Positions 17,150 through 27,580 of a DNA stretch of 56,096 nucleotides are shown piece by piece (position 1 is the stretch's first letter; every line of letters starts with the position of its first letter). The stretch spans positions 1 through 56,096 of the forward strand of contig NZ_PENI01000050.1 in NCBI RefSeq assembly GCF_003688995.1, in the 5' to 3' direction. The position numbers were made by a program, and so were the translations under genes. The notes under the pieces were generated by a model, which was given only the letters and a program-made list of their open reading frames with translations, was not told the origin of the DNA and did not search any database. The DNA comes from Streptomyces shenzhenensis. Lineage in GTDB: Bacteria > Actinomycetota > Actinomycetes > Streptomycetales > Streptomycetaceae.

Positions 17150-18049
17150 GTGTCCGGATTCGTCGAAAAGCCCGAACCGACCCAGGTTCCGGGGCTGGTG
17201 CATCTGCACACCGGAAAGGTGCGCGAGCTGTACCAGAACGAGGCGGGTGACCTCGTGATGGTCGCCAGCGATCGCCTGTCCGCCTATGACTGGGTGCTGC
17301 CCACCGAGATCCCCGACAAGGGCCGGGTGCTCACCCAGCTCTCCCTGTGGTGGTTCGATCAGCTCGCCGACCTGGTCCCGAACCATGTGCTGAGCACGGA
17401 GCTGCCCGCGGGCGCCCCCGCCGACTGGGCGGGCCGCACCCTGGTCTGCACGTCCCTGCGGATGGTCCCCGTCGAGTGCGTGGCCCGCGGCTATCTGACC
17501 GGCTCGGGCCTGGTCGAGTACAACGAGTCGCGTACGGTCTGCGGTCTCGCTCTCCCCGAGGGCCTCGTCGACGGCTCCGCACTGCCCGCCCCGATCTTCA
17601 CCCCGGCCACCAAGGCCGAGGTCGGCGAGCACGACGAGAACGTCTCCTACGAGGAGGTCGCCCGCCAGGTCGGCGCCGAGACCGCCGCCCAGCTGCGCCA
17701 GGCCACCCTCGCCGTCTACGGCCGGGCCCGGGGCATCGCCCGCGACCGGGGGATCATCCTGGCCGACACCAAGTTCGAGTTCGGCTTCGACGGCGACGCG
17801 CTGGTCCTCGCCGACGAGGTCCTCACCCCGGACTCCTCCCGCTTCTGGCCGGCCGACCAGTGGCAGCCGGGCCGCGCGCAGCCGTCGTACGACAAGCAGT
17901 TCGTGCGGGACTGGCTGACCTCCGCCGAGTCCGGCTGGGACCGGAAGAGCGAGCAGCCCCCGCCGCCGCTGCCGCAGGAGGTCGTGGCGGCGACCCGGGC
18001 GAAGTACGTGGAGGCGTACGAGCGGCTGACCGGCATGAGCTGGAGCTGA
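17150..18049 (+). CDS. purC: SAICAR synthetase
   Basis: A 299-residue phosphoribosylaminoimidazole-succinocarboxamide synthase. Features: HTGKVRELYQNEAGDLVMVA (ATP binding), SDRLSAYDWVLPTEIPDKG, ECVARGYLTGSG and DTKFEFGFDGD. It joins CAIR and aspartate in purine synthesis. GTG 17150 has GGGGAGG seven bases upstream. A single-gene unit ending in the terminator at 18061. Confidence 0.97.
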   Translation: MSGFVEKPEPTQVPGLVHLHTGKVRELYQNEAGDLVMVASDRLSAYDWVLPTEIPDKGRVLTQLSLWWFDQLADLVPNHVLSTELPAGAPADWAGRTLVCTSLRMVPVECVARGYLTGSGLVEYNESRTVCGLALPEGLVDGSALPAPIFTPATKAEVGEHDENVSYEEVARQVGAETAAQLRQATLAVYGRARGIARDRGIILADTKFEFGFDGDALVLADEVLTPDSSRFWPADQWQPGRAQPSYDKQFVRDWLTSAESGWDRKSEQPPPPLPQEVVAATRAKYVEAYERLTGMSWS

Positions 18050-18060
18050 CGGGCATGAAA

Positions 18061-18087
18061 AGACCCCGGTCCGGTGGACCGGGGTCT
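18061..18087. terminator. Bidirectional terminator of purC and tRNA-Gly
   Basis: Perfect 12-bp arms (18061-18072 and 18076-18087), loop GGT. The same hairpin with one loop change occurs beside the second tRNA-Gly at 21982. Confidence 0.85.
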
Positions 18088-18095
18088 CATTCCCG

Positions 18096-18168
18096 AGCGG
18101 ACGACGAGGCTCGAACTCGCGACCTCAACCTTGGCAAGGTTGCGCTCTACCAACTGAGCTACGTCCGC
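18096..18168 (-). tRNA. tRNA-Gly(GCC), copy 1
   Basis: The acceptor pairs 18162-18168 with 18097-18103; the loop CTTGCCA gives anticodon GCC; T arm GCGAGTTCGAGCCTCGT. CCA is not encoded. Identical in sequence to 22017-22089. Confidence 0.97.
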
Positions 18169-18191
18169 AGTACGCCGTGGCGTGGGAGCAA

Positions 18192-18806
18192 CTATACCCA
18201 ACCTCGCTCCCGGGCGAGCCGGACCGCCGCGTGACGGTTCTCCGCGCCGAGCTTCGTCACCGCCGACGAGAGGTAGTTCCGCACGGTCCCCTGCGACAGC
18301 GCGGCCCGCTCGGCGATCTCCGCGACCGGCGCCCCGTCCGCGGCCAGCTCCAGCACCTCGGCCTCCCGCGCGGTCAGCGGCGAGTCCCCGGCGGCGATCG
18401 CGTCGGCGGCCAACTCCGGGTCGACGTAGCGGTTTCCGGCGTGCACGGTACGGATGATCTCCGCGAGCCGCTGGGCGCTGACCGTCTTCGGTACGAAGCC
18501 GCGCACGCCCGCCGCGAGGGCCCGTTTCAGATGTCCGGGCCTGCCGTGCCCGGTGACGATCAGCACCTGGCAACCGGGCAGTTCGGCCCGCACGGATGTG
18601 GCGACCCTCACACCGTCGGCGCCCGGCATCTGCAGATCCAGGACGGCCACGTCAGGCCGGTGGGCGCGGGCCATCGCCAGCGCCTCGGGCCCGCTCGCCG
18701 CCTCCGCCACGACGAGGAGGTCGTCCTCCAGGGCGAGCAGCGCGGCCAGCGCGCCCCGGATGAGGTGCTCGTCGTCGGCGAGCAACAGCCGTACCGGGGA
18801 ACTCAT
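18192..18806 (-). CDS. NarL/LuxR-family response regulator (DesR-like)
   Basis: A 204-residue protein. The receiver domain has acidic pair D11/D12, phospho-acceptor D57 (VAVLDLQMPG) and a conserved lysine in FVPKTVS. The C-terminal LuxR-type HTH is LTAREAEVLELAADGAPVAE then LSQGTVRNYLSSAVTKLG. The start ATG overlaps the kinase stop (ATGA at 18803-18806), so the two are translationally coupled. It is the last gene of a unit encoding an ABC exporter and its kinase. The DesK-DesR type is inferred from the kinase architecture. Confidence 0.93.
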   Translation of the reverse strand: MSSPVRLLLADDEHLIRGALAALLALEDDLLVVAEAASGPEALAMARAHRPDVAVLDLQMPGADGVRVATSVRAELPGCQVLIVTGHGRPGHLKRALAAGVRGFVPKTVSAQRLAEIIRTVHAGNRYVDPELAADAIAAGDSPLTAREAEVLELAADGAPVAEIAERAALSQGTVRNYLSSAVTKLGAENRHAAVRLARERGWV

Positions 18807-20023
18807 CGCGTCACTCCGCTCTCACTCGCCAAGGGCACCTCGGCCACCAACCTGAACCCGTCCTTTCCGACGGCGCCCGCCTCCAGCGTCCCGTCCACCG
18901 CGGCCAGCCGCTCCCGCAGCCCCGCGAGCCCGGAACCGCCACCGCCGTCCGGGGTGCCGGACCTGCCGTCGTTCTCCACGGTCAGCGTCACCCGTCCGTC
19001 GCGCGCCCCGAGCCGCACGCGGCACCGCCCGGCATTCCCGTGCCGCAGCACATTGGTGGTCGCCTCGCGCACCACCCAGGCCAGCGCCGACTGGACCTCG
19101 GCGGGCAGCCCCGTGGCCTCGCCCGCCACCTCGCAGTCGATCCCGGCGGCAGTCAACACGCCCTGCGCGCCGGTGAGTTCGACGGCGAGATCGGCGTCCC
19201 GGTAGCCGCGGACGACAGCCCGCACCTCCCGCTGCGACTCCCCCGCGATGCGCTGCACCTCGATCATCTGCTCCACGGCCTCCGGCCGCTCGCGCCGTGC
19301 GAGCTGCACGGCCAGTTCGCTCTTGAGCGCGATCACCGAGAGATTGCGCCCCAGCACGTCGTGCAGGTCCCGCCCGAACCGCAGCCGCTCCTCGGCGACG
19401 GCTAGCCGGGCGCGGGTCTCGCGGGCCGTGTCCAGTTCGTAGACGGCGTTGAGCAGCCAGACGGAGAACATGCAGGTGAACGCGAGGAACCCGGCGCCGA
19501 AGAGGACCGCGAGGACGGAGATCAGCGCGGCGGGGCCGGGCACGCCCAGCGGCAGGACGACCAGCCCGGCGCCGACCGCGAAGCCCGCCACGAGCGCGAG
19601 CCCCCGACGCCGGTCGCGCACCCCGAGTGTCATCATCCCGGCGCCGAAGATCACCACGCCGCTGAAGACCGTCCCTGCGGCCGAGACGGCATGGTCGTCG
19701 CCCGGCCGGTACTCCTGGAACCCGAGCGCGGCCACCGCGACCACGACGGTGATTGCGCCATAGGCCCACAGCAGCCGCACCGGCTGCGGGCGCAGGCCAC
19801 GGGTCCAGTCCAGCGCGCGGGAGGCGAAGACGGCACTGAACACCGCGTGCGCCAGTACCAGTGCCGTGAGCCAGCCCGCGAGGGCCGCGTCCCCCTGCGC
19901 GAACGTCGAAAGCCCGATCAGCGTGAGCTCCGCCACCGAGAAGGAGTGGAACGACCAGCGCGTGTAGGTGTCGACCTTGGCCGGCGTGCTCTTCCGCCGC
20001 CACCAGCCGTTCCTGTTGCCCAT
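18803..20023 (-). CDS. Sensor histidine kinase (HisKA_3, DesK-like)
   Basis: A protein of 406 residues from ATG 20023 (MGNRNGWWRRKSTPAKVD). About five hydrophobic segments fill the first 220 residues (for example LAGWLTALVLAHAVFSAVF). The phospho-acceptor region is RFGRDLHDVLGRNLSVIALK, followed by the HATPase core with REATTNVLRHGNAG and GSGLAGLRERLAAVDG. GGACGGAGAG precedes the start. It has a 4-bp overlap with the regulator. The signal is not evident; membrane state or the exported compound is a reasonable guess. Confidence 0.93.
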   Translation of the reverse strand: MGNRNGWWRRKSTPAKVDTYTRWSFHSFSVAELTLIGLSTFAQGDAALAGWLTALVLAHAVFSAVFASRALDWTRGLRPQPVRLLWAYGAITVVVAVAALGFQEYRPGDDHAVSAAGTVFSGVVIFGAGMMTLGVRDRRRGLALVAGFAVGAGLVVLPLGVPGPAALISVLAVLFGAGFLAFTCMFSVWLLNAVYELDTARETRARLAVAEERLRFGRDLHDVLGRNLSVIALKSELAVQLARRERPEAVEQMIEVQRIAGESQREVRAVVRGYRDADLAVELTGAQGVLTAAGIDCEVAGEATGLPAEVQSALAWVVREATTNVLRHGNAGRCRVRLGARDGRVTLTVENDGRSGTPDGGGGSGLAGLRERLAAVDGTLEAGAVGKDGFRLVAEVPLASESGVTR

Positions 20024-20082
20024 CTCTCCGTCCCTCTGTGTCCCTCTGTGCCCTTCTGCGTCCCTCGGGCGTCGGCCCGTGG
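20024..20082. repeat. Short tandem repeat before the kinase gene
   Basis: Imperfect tandem copies of GTCCCTCTGT (plus strand) at about 20030-20065, in the gap between permease and kinase, upstream of the kinase start. Confidence 0.6.
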
Positions 20083-20934
20083 TCAGCGCCGCGGCTCCCA
20101 GCGGAACCACCGCCGTACAGCAAACACCGCCACAACGGTCCAGGCCAGCGCGGTGGCCAGGGCGGCCAGTGCCTCGAACGCGGTCAGCTGGCCGGTCCAG
20201 CCGCCCCGCACCAGCCGGATGGCCGGGGAGAGCGGGAGGAGTTCACAGACGGCGGCGAGCCGGTCCGGCATGACCTCCGTGGGGATCGCGATGCCCGATC
20301 CGATCATGGAGATGAAGAGCAACGGCAGCGCGGTGACCTGGGCGCTCTCCGCGGTCCTGGTGACGGCGGCGGTGAGGGCCGCGAGCGCGGCGCACAGCAC
20401 CAGGCCCAGCAGGACACCGAGGACGGTGAGATACACCGCTTCGGGTGCCCCGGCGTCGAGGAGCGTGCAGCCCACGGACAGCACCACGGCCTGGGCGAGG
20501 CCGAGGCTCATGGCGGGCAGGGCCGTGCCGACGAGGATCTCGCCGTCGCCGAGCTCCCCGGTGCGCAGGCGCTTGAGCACCAACTCCTCGCGGCGGGCGA
20601 CGAACGCGCTCACCAGGGAGGTGTACACGGCGAACAGGAGGGAGAAACCGATCGCCGCGGTCAGCATCACCGCGCCGACGCTCAGCCCCTGGGCCCGCAG
20701 ATCGATCCGGTCGAGCGCCGGCCGCACACTGAACGGCAGCGCGAGCGGCACGAGGAGCGCCGTCACGATGACGGTGCGGTTGCGGCCGAGGAGGGTGAAC
20801 TCGGCGCGGGCGAGGGCGCGCAGCCGCCGGGCCGCGGGCGCGAGCGTCGCCCGGCCGGTGCGGTGGTCCCGGTCGCCGGGCCGGTCCGCGGTGCCGGGTC
20901 GGGCCGGTGCAGTCGTGTCGGTCCGGGTGCTCAT
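20083..20934 (-). CDS. ABC-2 type transporter permease
   Basis: A 283-residue protein from ATG 20934. Six hydrophobic segments, e.g. VIVTALLVPLALPFSV, LTAAIGFSLLFAVYTSLVSA, YLTVLGVLLGLVLCAALAAL and the final ALATALAWTVVAVFAV. This fits DrrB-type ABC-2 permeases. Its start overlaps the ATPase stop by 4 bp. The N-terminus is basic and Thr/Pro-rich, in the cytoplasm. It is likely an exporter half partnered with the adjacent ATPase; the substrate is not predictable. Confidence 0.93.
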   Translation of the reverse strand: MSTRTDTTAPARPGTADRPGDRDHRTGRATLAPAARRLRALARAEFTLLGRNRTVIVTALLVPLALPFSVRPALDRIDLRAQGLSVGAVMLTAAIGFSLLFAVYTSLVSAFVARREELVLKRLRTGELGDGEILVGTALPAMSLGLAQAVVLSVGCTLLDAGAPEAVYLTVLGVLLGLVLCAALAALTAAVTRTAESAQVTALPLLFISMIGSGIAIPTEVMPDRLAAVCELLPLSPAIRLVRGGWTGQLTAFEALAALATALAWTVVAVFAVRRWFRWEPRR

Positions 20935-21875
20935 GCCGCCGTCGTCTCCCTCTCCCGGGCGATCCCCAGGAACGCTTCTTCCAGCGAGGCCGAGCGCACG
21001 TCGAGGCGGTGCAGTTCCACCCCGGTCCGCTCGGCCCACACCAGCAGTCCGGTGGCCGCCCGTTGCAGCTCCCGGGTCCGCAGCCGGACCGTCCGGCCGT
21101 CCGTCTCGTGCTCGCACACCCCCAGCTGGTCGAGGGGCGGCAGGTCGCCGAGGAAGTAGCCGGTGGGCAGTTCGAACGAGATCCGGGAGGGCCGCAGCGC
21201 GGTCACCTCGGCCGGGGTCCCGGCGGCGGCGATGCGTCCCTCGTGCAGGATCGCGAGCCGGTCGGCCAGGTTCTCCGCCTCCTCCAGGTAGTGCGTGGTC
21301 AGCAGCACGGTCGTCCCGGCGTCGCGCAGCGCCCGCACCAAGTCCCAGGTGTCCCGGCGGCCTTCGACGTCCAGGCCGGTCGTGGGCTCGTCCAGGAACA
21401 GCACCTCGGGTTCGCCGAGGACGGCGAGGGCCAGGTCCAGGCGGCGCCGCTCACCCCCGGACAGCTGCTTCACCCGCACCCCGGCCTTGCGGTCAAGGCC
21501 GACCATCTCCAGCGCCTCGGCGGTCCCCCGGCGCGCCCTGCTGGAGCAGTCCGCCCACATCCGCGCGGTCTCGGCGACGGTCAGCTCGGCCGGGAACCCG
21601 CCCTCCTGGAGCATGACGCCGGTGCGCGGGCGTACGGCGGCCCGCTCCCGGTGGGGGTCGTGGCCGAGGACGCGCACCCGGCCGCCGGCCGGTGCCGCGA
21701 GCCCCTCCAGTACCTCGACCGTCGACGTCTTGCCGGCCCCGTTGGTGCCCAGCAGCGCGAAGACCTCTCCGCGGGTCACGGAGAAGCTGATCCCGCGCAC
21801 GGCCTCGAACCCGCCCCCGTAGACACGCCGGAGGTCGGTGACCTCGATCACGTGTTCGTGCTCGTTGTTGTCCAT
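20931..21875 (-). CDS. ABC transporter ATP-binding protein (DrrA-type)
   Basis: A 314-residue ATPase: Walker A LLGTNGAGKTST, signature LSGGERRRLDLALAV, Walker B VLFLDEPTTGLD and switch histidine in LLTTHYLEEAE. The C-terminal extension of about 90 residues fits drug-export DrrA-type subunits. It is the first gene of the minus-strand unit ATPase-permease-kinase-regulator; the ribosome binding site is weak. The regulator probably controls this promoter. Confidence 0.95.
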   Translation of the reverse strand: MDNNEHEHVIEVTDLRRVYGGGFEAVRGISFSVTRGEVFALLGTNGAGKTSTVEVLEGLAAPAGGRVRVLGHDPHRERAAVRPRTGVMLQEGGFPAELTVAETARMWADCSSRARRGTAEALEMVGLDRKAGVRVKQLSGGERRRLDLALAVLGEPEVLFLDEPTTGLDVEGRRDTWDLVRALRDAGTTVLLTTHYLEEAENLADRLAILHEGRIAAAGTPAEVTALRPSRISFELPTGYFLGDLPPLDQLGVCEHETDGRTVRLRTRELQRAATGLLVWAERTGVELHRLDVRSASLEEAFLGIARERETTAA

Positions 21876-21918
21876 GACACCAGCGTCCCGGCGGCCCGGG
21901 CCGGGCTGCAGTGCGCGA

Positions 21919-21946
21919 TGTCATCGCTCGGCATGACAAATGTCAG
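21919..21946. promoter_or_regulatory. Possible response-regulator operator
   Basis: TGTCAT-N8-ATGACA at 21919-21938, with a further TGTCA at 21941, in the promoter region of the ABC/two-component unit. Spacing of half-sites suits a dimeric NarL-type regulator. Confidence 0.45.
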
Positions 21947-21981
21947 GGGCGGCCGGACGCGATGATCCGCGGGCAAAGAAA

Positions 21982-22008
21982 AGACCCCGGTCCAGTGGAC
22001 CGGGGTCT
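21982..22008. terminator. Terminator of second tRNA-Gly
   Basis: 12-bp arms (21982-21993 and 21997-22008), loop AGT. Same stem as 18061-18087. Confidence 0.8.
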
Positions 22009-22016
22009 CATTCCCG

Positions 22017-22089
22017 AGCGGACGACGAGGCTCGAACTCGCGACCTCAACCTTGGCAAGGTTGCGCTCTACCAACTGAGCTACGTCCGC
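22017..22089 (-). tRNA. tRNA-Gly(GCC), copy 2
   Basis: Same sequence as 18096-18168: acceptor 22083-22089 with 22018-22024, anticodon GCC, CCA not encoded. Confidence 0.97.
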
Positions 22090-22169
22090 ATTGCTTCCGA
22101 TCGGCTCTCACCGACCGGCGCGAGCACCAGCCTACCTGACCTTCTTGACTGGTCCGGACGGCGATGCAG

Positions 22170-22241
22170 AGCGGGTGACAGGAATTGCACACTGCGCCTT
22201 CCCCCTGGAAGGGGGATGTTCTGCTACTGAACTACACCCGC
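22170..22241 (-). tRNA. tRNA-Gly(TCC)
   Basis: The acceptor pairs 22235-22241 with 22171-22177. The anticodon stem CCCCC/GGGGG encloses loop CTTCCAG, with anticodon TCC reading GGA/GGG. CCA not encoded. Confidence 0.95.
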
Positions 22242-22365
22242 AGACACTCCGTGGGTCTCGGCCTTTCGGCCTCGCCCCTCGGCGTGCTCCAGACTCTAGC
22301 TGACCAGGAGGGGTGCAGCGCAAGTCGGTTGGAGCGAGGGGCGGATGACCTGTCGTCGGCCGCGC

Positions 22366-22683
22366 TCACTGCGCGGCGCTGAACGCCTCGTAGACCTTCT
22401 TGGGGATGCGGCCTCGCGCGGGTACGTCCATCTTGTTCGCCTGGGCCCAGGCACGCACGGCCGCCGGATCGGGGGCGACCTCCGTCTGCCGGTACGCCTT
22501 GCCCGACCTCGACCGCTTGCGGCCGGCCGCCACGTACGGCTCCAGGGCCCTACGCAGTTTCTTGGCATTGGCTTGGTTCAGGTCGATCTCGTACGACTTG
22601 CCGTCGAGTCCGAAGGCGATCGTTTCCGCCGCTTCCGAGCCGTCGATGTCGTCAAAGAGAGTGACCACGACCTTCTGCGCCAC
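22366..22683 (-). CDS. lsr2: Lsr2, nucleoid-associated AT-rich DNA silencer
   Basis: A 105-residue protein from GTG 22683 (VAQKVVVTLFDDIDG). The N-terminal dimerisation beta-hairpin region is followed by ETIAFGLDGKSYEIDL. The C-terminal DNA-binding domain is VRAWAQANKMDVPARGRIPK, whose RGR clamp enters the minor groove of AT-rich DNA. Lsr2 silences foreign and specialised-metabolite genes in actinobacteria. The earlier start at 22722 gives a non-family N-terminus. The upstream region is AT-rich, which fits autoregulation. Confidence 0.96.
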   Translation of the reverse strand: MAQKVVVTLFDDIDGSEAAETIAFGLDGKSYEIDLNQANAKKLRRALEPYVAAGRKRSRSGKAYRQTEVAPDPAAVRAWAQANKMDVPARGRIPKKVYEAFSAAQ

Positions 22684-22992
22684 GAATATCGGTCCCTTCG
22701 TGCGGCACCTCATACAGCTCATCTGCGATGACGTGCCGAGTATCGGCTATTGTCAATTCATTTGTACAGTGCCCAACAATGAAATGTGAAGCCCGACTAA
22801 ATCTCTCAGCGTGTCCGAGGGCAATAGCCATGAGGCGCCGGCCGAGGATCTTTCCCGGAATTTTTCACAACCGCACCCCTTCGATGCCGGATCGTGATGG
22901 CGATCACGTAGGTTCCTACAACTCTACCCGCGTAGAAATTTGGTACGGGTAGGCTGAAGGAACCTGCTCAGCACCACACACCGGGAGTGCCA
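22684..22992. promoter_or_regulatory. AT-richer divergent promoter region of lsr2 and purSQL
   Basis: No gene in about 310 bp. Runs such as GGAATTTTTCAC (about 22858) and GTAGAAATTTGG (22932) stand out in this GC-rich genome. TAGGCT at 22950 is a possible -10 box for purS. AT-richness suits Lsr2 binding to its own promoter. Confidence 0.5.
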
Positions 22993-23265
22993 GTGGCACG
23001 CGTCGTAGTCGACGTCATGCTCAAGCCGGAGATCCTCGACCCCCAGGGCCAGGCGGTCCAGCGTGCACTGCCGCGCCTGGGTTTCGAAGGTATCTCGGAT
23101 GTACGTCAGGGAAAGCGATTCGAACTGGAAGTTGACGGGCCGGTCGACGAGGCCGCGCTCGCCCGCATCCACGATCTCGCGGAATCCTTCCTCGCCAACA
23201 CCGTGATCGAGGACTTCACCGTCAAGGTCGAAGAGGCGGCGGAAGTCGCGGAGGCCGCCAAGTGA
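22993..23265 (+). CDS. purS: FGAM synthase subunit PurS
   Basis: A 90-residue protein (MARVVVDVMLKPEILDPQGQ), the small structural subunit that brings PurQ and PurL together in the Gram-positive-type FGAM synthase. GTG 22993 was chosen over GTG 22987 because GGGAG then has normal spacing and the family start is restored. Stop overlaps purQ by 4 bp. Confidence 0.96.
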   Translation: MARVVVDVMLKPEILDPQGQAVQRALPRLGFEGISDVRQGKRFELEVDGPVDEAALARIHDLAESFLANTVIEDFTVKVEEAAEVAEAAK

Positions 23266-23962
23266 CCGCTCGTATCGGCGTCGTCACTTTCCCGGGGAGC
23301 CTCGACGACCAGGACACCCGGCGCGCGATCCGCCTCGCCGGCGCCGAGCCGGTCGCCCTCTGGCACAAGGACAAGGACCTCAAGCAGGTCGACGCCGTGG
23401 TGCTGCCCGGCGGCTTCTCCTACGGCGACTACCTGCGGGCCGGTGCCATCTCCCGGTTCTCGCCCGTGATGGAGACCGTCATCGAGCAGGCGCGGGCCGG
23501 ACTGCCGGTCCTCGGCATCTGCAACGGCTTCCAGGTCCTCACCGAGGCCCACCTGCTGCCGGGCGCGATGCTCGGCAACGACCACCTCCACTTCATCTGC
23601 CGCGACCAGAAGCTGCGGGTGGAGAACACGGAGACCGCCTGGACCGGCGACTACCGCCCCGGCCAGGAGATCAGCATCCCGCTGAAGAACATGGACGGCC
23701 GGTACGTCGCCGATGCCTACACGCTCGACCGGCTGGAGGCCGAGGGCAGGGTCGTCTTCCGGTACCTGGTCCGCGGCGAGACCGCCGACGGCTACGGCAA
23801 CCCGAACGGCTCCCTGCGGGACATCGCCGGCATCACCAACGAGGCGGGCAACGTCGTCGGCCTCATGCCGCACCCCGAGCACGCCGTGGAACCGCTGATC
23901 GGCACCGGCCGCACCGACGGCCTTCCCTTCTTCACCTCGATCCTCAAGAAGCTGGTCAACGC

Positions 23963-23966
<4 letters not shown>
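23262..23966 (+). CDS. purQ: FGAM synthase, glutaminase subunit PurQ
   Basis: A 234-residue class I glutamine amidotransferase. Nucleophile cysteine in LGICNGFQVL, oxyanion region GGFSYGDYLRAGA, and catalytic His/Glu in LMPHPEHAVE. It releases ammonia for PurL. It overlaps purS (GTGA) and purL (ATGA). Confidence 0.97.
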
Positions 23967-26221
<2,255 letters not shown>

Positions 26222-26227
26222 CCCCAC

Positions 26228-26253
26228 CCCCGCGCCCCAAAAGGGGCGCGGGG
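26228..26253 (+). terminator. purL terminator inside a repeat unit
   Basis: Perfect 11-bp arms (26228-26238 and 26243-26253), loop AAAA. The right arm GGGGCGCGGGG is the core of the dispersed repeat family. Confidence 0.85.
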
Positions 26254-26501
26254 AACACCGCATCTGACGGACGGGGCCCGCCCCCGAAGGGGCGCGGGGA
26301 ACTGCGCGCCCAGCCACAACAAACCCGCACCCGCCCCGACGACCGTTCCTCACAGGGGCGCGGGGAACTGCGCAACCAGCCACAACAAACCCGCACCCGC
26401 CCACCCACTGACCCCAATCCCTCGTAGGCGCACCCCAGCCACAACCAACCCCACCCTTCCAAACGCACCCCCCTCCAACCCCCGGCCAACCCAGCGGAGC
26501 G
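26231..26501. repeat. Array of dispersed intergenic repeat units
   Basis: Core GGGGCGCGGGGAAC occurs three times (26243, 26289 and 26355). The last two copies extend over about 48 bp with two mismatches, including CAGCCACAACAAACCCGCAC. The array ends with CCAGCGGAGCG (26491-26501), the same end as the 96-bp copies at 30901 and 44512. No gene in this stretch. Confidence 0.8.
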
Positions 26502-27284
26502 ATGCGTACACGGACCTACAACCCCGCCCGCACCCGCACGGCGGTCCTCGCCCAGCTGGGCGCCGTACGGGAAGCCGTCCGCACCCTCACCCCCGGACAG
26601 CTCGCGCTTCCCACGAGGCTCGGCGACTGGACCGTACGCGAACTCGTCGCGCACATCGGGATGGCGGTCACGGCGATCGGCCGCTCCCTCGACCGACCGG
26701 AGCCGGCCCGGCAGGACACCGTGCTGCTCGACTGGCCGTTCGCGACGGCCGCCAACTCCGCCGCCATCGCGGAGTTCACCCGCGGCCTCGTCGAGCGCCA
26801 CCCCGATCTCGACGCCTACCTCGCGGACGTCGAGCGCGACCTCGTCGCCCGGCTCGACGCGCACCCCGGCAGCCGGATCCTGGAGACCAACGCCGGCGCC
26901 CTGCCGCTCGCCGACTACCTCGTCACCCGGGCCGTCGAACTCGTCGTCCACACCGACGACCTGAACGCCGCCGTGCCCGGCCTGGAGGTGCCCCACGACC
27001 GGCAGGCCCTCGCCGCGGCGACCCGCCTCCTCGCCGACGCCCTCGCGGTGAAGGCGCCCGGCGGCTCCACCGAGGTGCGCGTTCCGCCGTACGCCGTCGT
27101 GCAGTGCGTCGAGGGCACCCGGCACACCCGTGGCACTCCGCCCAACGTTGTCGAGACCGACCCGCTGACCTGGATCCGGCTCGCCACGGGGCGGCTGGCC
27201 TGGGCGGACGCCGTGGCGGACGCGAAGGTCAGCGCGAGCGGCGAGCGCGCGGACCTCGGCGGGCTGCTGCCGCTGATGTCGTAG
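26502..27284 (+). CDS. Maleylpyruvate isomerase-family mycothiol-dependent enzyme
   Basis: A 260-residue protein. N-terminal DinB/MDMPI fold: LTLPTRLGDWTVRELVAHIG-like sequence (LPTRLGDWTVRELVAHI), with metal-ligand histidines in ELVAHIG and ELVVHTDDL. The C-terminal SCP2-like domain ends in GERADLGGLLPLMS. Mycothiol-dependent isomerases and transferases have this layout; the substrate is unknown. The start ATG 26502 directly follows the end of a repeat unit, and CAGCGGAG may serve as its ribosome binding site. Confidence 0.88.
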   Translation: MRTRTYNPARTRTAVLAQLGAVREAVRTLTPGQLALPTRLGDWTVRELVAHIGMAVTAIGRSLDRPEPARQDTVLLDWPFATAANSAAIAEFTRGLVERHPDLDAYLADVERDLVARLDAHPGSRILETNAGALPLADYLVTRAVELVVHTDDLNAAVPGLEVPHDRQALAAATRLLADALAVKAPGGSTEVRVPPYAVVQCVEGTRHTRGTPPNVVETDPLTWIRLATGRLAWADAVADAKVSASGERADLGGLLPLMS

Positions 27285-27580
27285 CGCGAACGGACGACGG
27301 CGACCCCGAAGACCACCGTCCGCGACGCCCATATCACTCTGGGCACTCCCGCCACCACCCGAATGATGTGCGACGCCTCACTCATACCCGCGGAAAAGAG
27401 CCTGCTGCGCCTCTTCGGCGACCCGGGTCGGCCACCGCCTGGATCACCGCAACCTCGCGCTGACCAGCGAAAACAGCGAGACCGTGACCGCGGTGGCGGA
27501 ACGGCGGTGGATGACGAACACGCATCTTCGGGGCATTAGCCAATTCGGACCAGTGGTCGATCTCGCCTACACTCGGTGCC
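27285..27580 (+). promoter_or_regulatory. Gap with purF promoter
   Basis: No gene in about 300 bp. TACACT at 27568-27573 is a good -10 box with TTCGGA at about 27544 as -35. Transcription would start at or next to GTG 27581, so purF is probably leaderless. Confidence 0.55.

Noticed and set aside
26228..26253. Purine riboswitch or regulatory leader near the pur genes
   Set aside because: The hairpin follows purL, it is perfectly symmetric with an AAAA loop, and it belongs to the repeat family; no riboswitch core is visible before any pur gene.
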